From Sorghum bicolor (Eukaryota; Streptophyta; Magnoliopsida; Poales; Poaceae), in NCBI RefSeq assembly GCF_000003195.3, contig NC_012876.2, positions 59,948,407-60,012,406 on the forward strand: a DNA stretch of 64,000 bases, given 5' to 3'. This document shows positions 55,641-64,000 of the stretch, one piece after another (the first letter of the stretch is position 1; each line of letters opens with the position of its first letter). Position numbers and translations under genes: made by a program. The notes below the pieces were generated by a model. It saw only the letters and a program-made list of their open reading frames with translations. It had not been told where the DNA came from and made no database searches.

Positions 55641-57305
55641 TTCACTCTGTCCTCAAGTTGAATGTGTCCGTACCTAAACCAACTCTCCCTTTCTGCGCTG
55701 TTAAGCAAGCTAATAAGGTCCTAAATTGGTCTAACTAATAGTAACAAAACAACTAGTATTTCACTAGTTGAACCAAAAGTAGGTAACGACAACCGCTAAT
55801 AATAGGCAGACCTATTAGCTAGCTAACTATTAGCAGCGAATGGATCCAAACATGCCCTAAATAACTTGAATGCAGTATGATCTCGAAGACAAACACATGA
55901 TTCCATAAGCTCACCATTGTTCAAGCCCCATGTACTTTAAAATTTAATCCTCTTTTCTATTAATTTACATATTTGTTGAAGATTTTCAATGAAGGACAAG
56001 AGGGATTTAAAAAATGCAACATCCAAATATAGACATTTACTTTGTTTTCTTTTTTGCCCTGCATATGCATATAAAGTGCCTCAAATTTCACAAGAAGGGT
56101 TATTATGACTTACAAGAAGATGGATCTAGTGACAGAGGTTGGATATTTGAAAGTATGCATTGACCGCAACATCTGCTGTCCATGCATATTATATATATTT
56201 CATGAAAGTACATCTACAAAATGAAACCGGATATATATTACAGGTGTTATGTTGTGATTTTGTTTGTTCTGTGTAAACTGAGATACCCTATATATATACA
56301 TCCTACTGAATTTTTGTGAGAAAGAAAGGAATTACTTGCTAACCTCACCTACACCCAGCAGCCCCTATGCATGCGACGACACATACGCTAGCTAATAAGG
56401 AACCTTGGTCTCCCACATACTAACCTCCAGAGTCCTAAATCCTACCTAAAGCACAGCTGCCAGGTAAAAGTATGCCTCACCAGCAACACACCAAAGCATC
56501 TTATAATAATAATCTGAAGCAGGGATCCATGCATGACTCCTGCACACTACCTATTGATGATCGAATATGCTGCAATTCTTTTTTATGCTGCCAAAAGATG
56601 CATGATGCACCAAATTAAAGTTAAATAGGAACAGTTAGGTTTGTTTTAGATTTTCACCATGCTGCATTAATATTTTCTTTAAACCTGAGCTATGACTTTT
56701 TGTTGACCATTTTTATACGTATTAATTAAAGCTCATTTGGTTTGAAGAAATATTACACTGCAAATAAGTGAAAAGTAATGTTCCTTTTGGATAAGCACCA
56801 CCCAAGGATCGCATCTCTTAGGTGACGACGAAGGTATATAAGATAAAAATATATTGCACATTCGATTAGGTGGTACGTTACTATGACACATACCTTAAAA
56901 TTAAATCTGAACCATATGTATACGACAACAGATGGTTGACAGGTAAAAAGACTTCTTTGGCTATATATCTTAGTGTAACATACGCACTAAGTTGTCTACG
57001 TGGAACTAATTAAGAACACAACTTTCAGAAACTACATTGTGTGGTCCATATGCATATGAAACCATATATATGATGAGGTTATATTTCCCATGGGTTCACC
57101 AGTCAACTTATATGTGTAGTTCTGCAAGGGTGGCCATAGCATTTTCACGTTCTTGTCCTGCTACTTCTCTTTTAAATGGTGCTTCATGCGCCTGTGTACA
57201 CATACAAACATATTACATATGTCTACCAACTTGGAATAGGGCAAGTGAAAATAGATATATAATCCACTGCACCCTGACATCATCCTCTCCCTACAAAGTC
57301 TTCTC
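55640..57305. other. Intergenic DNA upstream of the AHL gene
   Basis: No gene supported. AT-rich; a frame at 57037-57354 spans the AHL promoter and is not credible. Confidence 0.5.
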
Positions 57306-57309
57306 CCCC

Positions 57310-57317
57310 ATATATAG
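57310..57317 (+). promoter_or_regulatory. TATA box of the AHL gene
   Basis: ATATATAG in CCCCATATATAGCAGAG, about 600 bases before the chosen start codon. The distance and a GT at 57468 with a pyrimidine-rich stretch before an AG near 57688 suggest an intron in the 5' leader. Confidence 0.5.
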
Positions 57318-57911
57318 CAGAGGGAATACACACCAAACCTCAAAGGAAAAGTAGCAAAAGAGAATTACAAGAGGGAGGAGGAGGAGGGGATGGAGGGGGC
57401 AAGTCTCCTTTGATTTCGTTCTTGCCTCTCTCGAGGTCAGCTCTTGGTGGATTCAGCAAAACACATGGTAAAAGTTTCTCCATGATCTTTGCTCTTGCTT
57501 CCTTAATCCAGCAATTCTTCGGTCAAATCGAACGCTAGTGTTATCTTCTCGTTCAGACTCATATGCTCCCATATTTTTTTGATCCAAACATGCTGCTTGG
57601 ATCTGCTTGACAGTTGACACATGGCGGTCGACTAGCTAGCTAGCTAGCTAATATGTTTCTCTTATATTTTGTTTTGCATCTGCAAAGGCGTAGAGCAGGG
57701 AGCAAGAGATTTCTTGAAGAATCTGCAAGAAGTCGATCGAGGATCCGTCTAGTCCGGCTGTTCTAAGAAAGTAATTAAGAAGCAGCTCGATAATCGAAAC
57801 CCTACTAGCAAGCTAGCTAGGAGTAGAAGAGAATTGAAGCTGGCGAACAGGTGGTGGGACGAGGGGCGGCTCGGCCTGCCGGAGCCATCCCTTGGCAAGA
57901 ACCAAGAAGAA

Positions 57912-58724
57912 ATGGCACTTTCCTCCAAGGACGGCGGCGCCACGGAGCAGCCGACGAGCGGCGGGAGCGGCGACGACCGGGAGAACGGCACGGGCGAGCC
58001 CAAGGAAGGCGCCGTGGTGACGGGCAACCGGCGGCCCCGCGGGCGGCCGCCGGGGTCCAAGAACAAGCCCAAGCCCCCCATCTTCGTGACACGTGACAGC
58101 CCCAACGCGCTGCGCAGCCACGTGATGGAGGTGGCCGGCGGGGCCGACGTGGCCGAGTCCATCGCCCACTTCGCGCGCCGCAGGCAGCGCGGCGTGTGCG
58201 TGCTCAGCGGCGCGGGCACCGTCACCGACGTCGCGCTCCGCCAGCCGGCCGCGCCGGGCGCCGTGGTGGCCCTCCGCGGCCGCTTCGAGATCCTCTCCCT
58301 CACCGGCACGTTCCTGCCGGGCCCCGCGCCGCCGGGATCCACGGGGCTCACCGTGTACCTCGCGGGCGGGCAGGGGCAGGTCGTCGGCGGCAGCGTCGTC
58401 GGCACGCTCACGGCGGCGGGGCCCGTCATGGTGATGGCGTCCACGTTCGCCAACGCCACCTACGAGAGGCTCCCGCTGGACGACGCCGAGGAGGAGCCCG
58501 CCGGGCAGGCGCCGCCGCCGCAGCTGCCTCCTGGCCCGGGCGGAGGGCCGCCTCTGATAATGGGCGGGATGGCCGATCCCTCGGCGGCGATGCCAATGTT
58601 CGGCGGTAGCGTCGGCGGCGTGCCGCCAAGCCTCATGCCAGGGGGCGGCGCCGCCTCCGGTGCGGGCCTGCAGCTCGGGCACGAGGGGCTTGCATGGGCT
58701 CATGCACGGCCACCGCCGTACTAG
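57912..58724 (+). CDS. AT-hook motif nuclear-localised (AHL) protein
   Basis: From the first in-frame ATG (57912) the product is 270 residues: an acidic N-terminus ending EPREGA-like [10 protein letters not shown], one type-I AT-hook [17 protein letters not shown] (about 40-56), then a PPC/DUF296 domain (about 62-190) with the invariant [30 protein letters not shown] and [11 protein letters not shown]. Intronless, one hook: clade A AHL. These proteins bind AT-rich DNA in the minor groove, form trimers through the PPC domain and regulate growth, flowering and axillary organ development. The frame is open upstream of M27: codons before it read [20 protein letters not shown], similar to the N-terminus of other AHLs (ANRWW or ANPWW), but the first codon of that stretch is TTG (57834). 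The annotated start is therefore uncertain. Confidence 0.92.
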   Translation: MALSSKDGGATEQPTSGGSGDDRENGTGEPKEGAVVTGNRRPRGRPPGSKNKPKPPIFVTRDSPNALRSHVMEVAGGADVAESIAHFARRRQRGVCVLSGAGTVTDVALRQPAAPGAVVALRGRFEILSLTGTFLPGPAPPGSTGLTVYLAGGQGQVVGGSVVGTLTAAGPVMVMASTFANATYERLPLDDAEEEPAGQAPPPQLPPGPGGGPPLIMGGMADPSAAMPMFGGSVGGVPPSLMPGGGAASGAGLQLGHEGLAWAHARPPPY

Positions 58725-58885
58725 GAGGGGGATCTCCATGCCATGACCGAGGAATGGAAGTAGAAATGGAGGATCGTTCATCGCTGCACCGACAGCTCAA
58801 GGACGACGACGACGACTGCGACTCATCATCATATAGTTACTTCTAGCTAGAACTGAAGATCGAATTAAGCATGCTTCCAGGAGCT

Positions 58886-58891
58886 AATAAA
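58886..58891 (+). terminator. Putative polyadenylation signal of the AHL gene
   Basis: AATAAA in GAGCTAATAAAAGGC, about 160 bases after the stop codon. Confidence 0.5.
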
Positions 58892-59521
58892 AGGCTCTTC
58901 GATTGATCAATTCTAGCTAATACAGTAATCTGCGAAGAAGGTAAACTACACTAGTACTATATATATTATACTGCTACTGCAAACTGCATGCATGTGACTG
59001 TGTGGATGTGCCAAATGTCAGCGCAAGATACGATCGAGCTTCTTGCTGCTTGCATATATTGTTTCCTCATTGTGATGTTTGATTTAATTAGAAGATGCAG
59101 CATGATAAATAGATGGTGGATGCTTATTATATACTGTATGTCTCTTTGATCTCTCTCTTGTGCAAAACTCTGCCGCTAAGATGATCAGCTCAACTACTAT
59201 GCACTCATGTGAGATTTTTTTTTTTTTTTTGTGTCGGTGTTGTTTATCACTTCAAACAATTATATTGTGTCTTATATATATGATGCCAATATATACTGAC
59301 ACTGGTGAAGTACAAAATGAAGCCTTTTGGTAAAAATGAACTTCATATCAAACTAGCTTACTATTCCCAGTATATATGGTTTTTTTTTGTGAATGGATGC
59401 ATGCCAGCGATGATTATAAATGCTAGCTCTCGTAAGGGGTTAATATACATAATAACAATGTCTGCTATATATATATATGTTTTAATGGCTGTGTGGTACA
59501 TGTTTTAATCATGCTTGTTAT
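58892..59521. other. Intergenic DNA
   Basis: No gene; AT-rich with short simple repeats (T)n at about 59217-59230 and (TA)n near 59468-59478. Confidence 0.5.
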
Positions 59522-59690
59522 CGGTGGCGAAGGTAGAATAAATAAGAGGGAATAATCCCACTTAATTACCTTGTGGGTTTATAGACTTGTGTCATAGAGA
59601 TACATATATTTTGCTAAATTAAAGTCACTGTTTTTATATGTATTTTTTAGGAGGTGCGCCCCCCTAATTACAATATAGCTTCACCCCTCT
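59522..59690. mobile_element. Small hAT-type element
   Basis: Starts CGGTGGCGAAGGTAG, ends AGCTTCACCCCTCT; inverted ends share GGTGRCGAAG-like sequence. Flanks are the 9-bp repeat GCTTGTTAT (59513-59521, 59691-59699); with one base assigned to the element it is the 8-bp hAT size. Confidence 0.65.
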
Positions 59691-59699
59691 GCTTGTTAT

Positions 59700-61296
59700 A
59701 TATGGTGCTCCTACCGTTGTTTTAATTCATAATAGGCATCCTCTCTTCTATAGAAAGATTATTTCATGTCTTGGTACATGTCCCGGCAATAAGGAAATCT
59801 ATATATATAGGGCTCAAATGCATTTCTTTTGTAATGAACTTTGGCTTCGTGTATGCATTTTGTTAGCTTAATCCCTGGAAGAGGTATATGCCACCATGCT
59901 GCAGCCTTCTTAATTTGTTTGATGAAAACACATCATCAGCTCAGTTTTCTGCCAATTAATGCTTACACTGCTATATACTAATGCTAAATCTAGGCTATCG
60001 TATATAACATGTGCACTACTGAGGTATAGCTTCTCTTGGTTGGATGATGTAATGATTCGGGATAAAAACTTCTTTCATCTACAATGTAATAAAACCAACC
60101 AATGCAAGCTCCTGCTGAAGAAAATAACAACCTCCGATCCACAAACTAAAAGAACAGAACACACTATATGTGGGAGGGATTTCTTCATATTTACATGTCT
60201 ATATATATATATGCTCTCAAAGGTTGCACCGATATTCCAAATAATTAAACACATACCATATGGATATATGTATAGTCATATAATAAAACAGATCGACAAT
60301 TTATATGATTGTTGTTAATTAATAACATGTGCACGTATAGCACATGTGTGTTTAATTCTTCACATTTAGGTTACAAACTTTTAATTCTTCACAGGTATTT
60401 GATATGTTTTCTTAGGGATGCAAGGCAGGTTGACTTGATTTTTGGGGTCTTGCGGGTAACCTGCAAAATTAAACATATAATATATTTGTGGGTTCACGAA
60501 CAACCTGCCTGACATCCCTATATTTTTTTGCTAATTAATTAAAATGTCAGCAAATGTTTCATTCTTCACATCTCTCTCTCTCCCCTGGCCGATGGCCACT
60601 GTGTATATTATGTGTGTGCCTATATATATTGAAGAACGAAGGTAACTAAATTTATTTTTCCAAAACCACTTGACAAATTTACAAGTTGACATATGTTTAC
60701 ACAGGAAATTTTAGTACATCTCTGATAGCTTCTTGTTTATATTTGATAATGGATTAGAAAAGGATAGTTATTACTCAATGGAGATACTATATATAAGCGG
60801 TGCCCTTTTTAAGAGATCCACACTATGCATGTGTACATGTTATCATTTTAGAACGGAAAAAAATGGAACAGTGGCATGCATGCGCGCGCGGTACGGTGCG
60901 GGCGGCCCATGCATCACAGCAAACTAATTAACACTGATGCTCGAATGGAATGCTAGATCTTTGAGATTAATAAAGGACACACAGCGACAGCGGTTAAATA
61001 ATCTTTGTTAATTGATAAAGTATACTCATGGGCACATGGACAAAGAACATGCATGACTACATGAGGTAAACTAGCTTTTCAGTTTGCCGTACGACCAAAA
61101 CTTGTGTACACTTTGATACTTTAATTAATTTCCACTGTATGCAGACATGCGACTCTCCATCCTACTGCAGGAGCCCCTCAGCCCCATATGAATATCGTCA
61201 GAGTTAGCTGAGTTGTGGAGCTAAAAAAACTAAGTAGTTGCCATGGAGAATTTATGCATGATTTTATTGGTGACTCTCTCCTAGTCATTTAACGTA
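59700..61296. other. Intergenic DNA, nothing recognised
   Basis: AT-rich with no supported gene. A frame at 59959-60318 is 119 codons long but has no initiation context, domain or codon bias that would support it. Confidence 0.5.
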
Positions 61297-61525
61297 GGTC
61301 CTATTTGGTTCAGGCTATTTTTTTCTAACAATTATCTCATTGAATGTTTGGACATATGTATGGAGTACTAAATATATACTATTTATAAAATAAAAAATAC
61401 AGCTAGAGAATAATTTATGAGATGATTTTTTATCTAATTAGTTTATGATTGGACACTAATTACTATATAGTTACAAATGTGCTATAGTACATGTTAAACT
61501 TTAGCACCCCCAACCAAACATCCCC
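61297..61525. mobile_element. Tourist-like MITE (GTGTTTGGTTT family, reversed)
   Basis: GGTCCTATTTGGTTCAGG to CCAACCAAACATCCCC; interior matches the 6172-6381 copy in reverse. Flanks GTA and TTA are imperfect. Confidence 0.65.
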
Positions 61526-62235
61526 TTATTATTCTTTGTTAAATCATCCTAAACTTGACTAAGGTTAAAGTATACACAATGAAAATATATTTCATGATAA
61601 ATCTATTTATCTGTGTTGATATCTTTTTTATGAAATTTGGTCAAATTTACGATGTTTCGACTTAGAACATAATATGCTTTTTTTTATGAGCATAGAGGGA
61701 GTACAATAGCTGGATCGAAAGCCTAGAGAAGCTATAATTGGAAGAAAATGGAAGAAAGAAATGAAAAGAAAACTTCAACACAATGCCTCCTAAAAGCCAT
61801 CGAGTATAAAAAAAACAGACGACACTTCAAAACTTGAACCCAACTTAAATTAGTATCGTGGATGTTAATATAATTTTATAGAAAACTACAACCATACGAC
61901 TTCTATATATACTATACCCTTCATTCTAAATTATAAGATATTTTGGCTTTTCAAAATACATACTTTTTGTAATGTCCTTATACGTACACTATGTCTAAAT
62001 ACATAACAACATAAGAGAAAAAAAATAAAAAGCCAAATGTCTTAAAATTTGAAACAAATGGATATAATTTATTTAATTAGTACTGCGGTGTTAATATAAT
62101 TCCAAATGAACTGGATAAAATTGTAAAATTATATCTTAAACAAAACTAATATAACATGTATTCTTAAACAGACCGAACAATATCGACACCTAATTGGTCA
62201 ATGAGAGAACTTGAGGAGCAGCGGAAACTCTATTA

Positions 62236-62733
62236 GGACTTATTTAGTTGGGAAAAGTTTTTGGATTTAGCTACTGTACTATTTTCGTTGGTACTCTCTC
62301 CATCCCAAAGTGTAAGTCATTCTAATTAGAGAGTCAAAAAATTTTCAAGTTTGACCAAAATTATAGAGAAAAATACTAAGATTTGTAACATAAAATGAGT
62401 ATACTATGAAAATATAATTAAGGAAGAATCTAATGATACTTAGTTGATATCATAATAACTATTGTTTTATCATATAAATTTGGTCAAATTTAGGATAGTT
62501 TGACTCTACAAGATTCTTGGAATGACTTACAATTTAACATGGAGAAAATATTTGGTAATTATTGTCTAATCATGGACTAACTAGGCTTAAAGGATTTGTC
62601 TCGTAAATTACAAGTAAGTTGTGCAATTAGTTTTTATTTTCATCTACATTTAATTATTCATATATGTGTCTAAAGATTTAATGTAACGAGGAATCCTGAA
62701 AAACTTTTAGATTTTGGGGTAAACAAACAAGGC
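62236..62733. mobile_element. Tourist-like MITE split by a Stowaway-like MITE
   Basis: Left end GGACTTATTTAGTTGGG, right end GTAAACAAACAAGGC, TTA on both sides (62233-62235, 62734-62736). The host element's interior reads TTTTCGTTGG|TATTTGGTAATTATTG when the insert is removed, as in the copy at 39601-39838. Confidence 0.75.
62294..62548. mobile_element. Stowaway-like MITE nested in the Tourist-like MITE
   Basis: CTCTCTCCATCCCAAAGTGT and, inverted, TTTTCTCCATGTTAAATTGT; TA on both sides (62292-62293, 62549-62550). 255 bp. Confidence 0.78.
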
Positions 62734-63178
62734 TTATATTAGTTTGATCATACGGGTGACGGACGGTATCTCCAATGTAATTGGGGACTGTGGAGGTGGA
62801 CTACTCACCCCCGGCCCTATACGTTATACTACTATACTACTACTGTATACCAATGCAAATGCATCACCACCGTTGAGAATCCATTCGAACCTCTGTTTAA
62901 ACTAGCTCTCTATCCATCTGCCTAACCTCTAGCTAGAGCTAGTTTATATTTAATTTACTGTAGTCTCCCTGCTCAATCAGGTAAGGAAAATATATATTAT
63001 AGTAGTATATATAGTAGTTAGTAAATTCGAAGTAGCTTGTACGTCATGATGCTCTTCCGCGAGTTGCTAGATTCGTAGAATCTTATATTAGATGAGTGTT
63101 CGAAGTTACTAATCAAAATTGATTATCTTTATATATTCTCCCTATTCATTTACTAACCCAATACCTATTTAGATAATA

Positions 63179-63400
63179 CTCTCTCTGTCCCAAAGTAAAT
63201 ATCATTCTCATTTTTTGAGTTACTTTTTAACTTTGATCAGAGTTTAATATTTAAAAATACATAATTACTATTGTTAAATATACTTTTATAATAAGATTAT
63301 TTAGAGATATAACTGTTGTACATATTTTCTATAAACCTAATCAAGATTAGAAAAATTCTACACGCATCCCATTGCGATCTCTATTTTGGGATAGAGGGAA
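63179..63400. mobile_element. Stowaway-like MITE
   Basis: CTCTCTCTGTCCCAAAGTAA to TATTTTGGGATAGAGGGAA, flanked by TA (63177-63178, 63401-63402). Confidence 0.75.
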
Positions 63401-64000
63401 TATATATAGTTAGTGGTGAAGTCAATCAGGACGTAGGTTTAGGGAGAGGAGGCCAGATGTCGATAGGTGACCATTTACTATTTAACTACATTATAGTACA
63501 TTAGTTAGGTGTTAAAGAGTATAATGGAAAAATAGCAAAGTTAGAGTGAAATCCTTTGCTTAATTTCTAGCAGCTTTTATTGTATCTTTTTGTGACATCC
63601 TGAATCTCTACTTTATCTTTCATCTTTTAATCTTATTATTGGTTGTTACAATTAATTTATCAAGTGTTATGGTCAAACTATAGTGTTTATTATATATTTA
63701 TTAAAAAGGGTTCTAAGTTCTAGACTCCGCTCTTATTTACTGCAATGGCTTAAATGGCCATTTTAGCCTGATGCAATTAAGATGTTGAATTTTCTCTATC
63801 AAAAAATTATATGTAATAGTATTGTTTATAACAAAGATAGGTGCTTACAATTAAAGTATTATTAGTATTGATATGTCATGATGTATCACTGCAAATACAT
63901 AAACTTTGTATAAAGTAATAACTTATAATTTCATGGAATATTTATATAATTTTTTTATCAATGTTATAGAGAAGATTTTCCCATGATCCATAAACTTTGG
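63401..64000. other. Intergenic DNA to the window end
   Basis: AT-rich sequence; no gene or bounded element seen. Confidence 0.5.

Noticed and set aside
57813..58781. 322-codon minus-strand frame over the AHL gene
   Set aside because: A GC-rich shadow of a strongly conserved sense domain.

Overview
The window is nuclear DNA from a grass, most likely sorghum or a close Andropogoneae relative. The signs are very GC-rich single-exon coding regions standing in AT-rich intergenic DNA, grass-type spliced genes, and dense grass MITE families, above all a PIF/Tourist-like family with ends GGCCTTGTTTAG and 3-bp target duplications. There is no bacterial-style gene organisation. Only about 7-8% of the window is recognisable host coding sequence.

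Host genes in order: a secreted Pro/Lys-rich repeat protein (7320-7703); a longer relative of it (22962-23639); a small group-IX ERF transcription factor on the minus strand (29335-29730); an ATL-type RING-H2 ubiquitin ligase (37762-38781); the 3' end of an unidentified minus-strand gene (42646-42911); a class I LBD transcription factor of the CRL1/RTCS type with one intron (46595-47667); a five-exon Bet1-like SNARE (49718-52504); and an AT-hook AHL protein (57912-58724). They are independent genes with their own promoters. I see no pathway linking them.

The accessory DNA is the richer part. From 11905 to 14795 two terminal-inverted-repeat elements lie back to back in opposite orientation. 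Between them they carry three host gene pieces: a nearly complete single-exon membrane protein gene whose reading frame runs on into transposon sequence, a frameshifted gene piece, and an NHL/LEA2 gene without its C-terminus. Relatives of the same element family lie at about 9828-10682 and 41871-42239. A more distant element with a similar terminus lies at 1327-1675.

From 17131 to 20399 there is a nest of three elements: a Tourist-like MITE holds a 2.9-kb CACTA element, which holds a decayed Ulp1-type (C48) protease gene, one of whose introns holds a 449-bp Mutator-type foldback element. The target duplications fit at every level.

Other well-bounded insertions are a Helitron at 40526-40984 (its empty site survives in a neighbouring duplicate), an 86-bp CACTA derivative in one copy of a 0.5-0.6-kb tandem duplication (54569-54654), hAT-type elements, a second long-TIR foldback element (26595-27128), a tRNA-derived SINE in the SNARE intron, two 5'-truncated poly(A) retroinsertions, and many Stowaway- and Tourist-like MITEs. 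The strongest candidate for something new is the inverted pair of gene-capturing elements. I read it as a transposon gene-shuffling product, not a new enzymatic or defence system.
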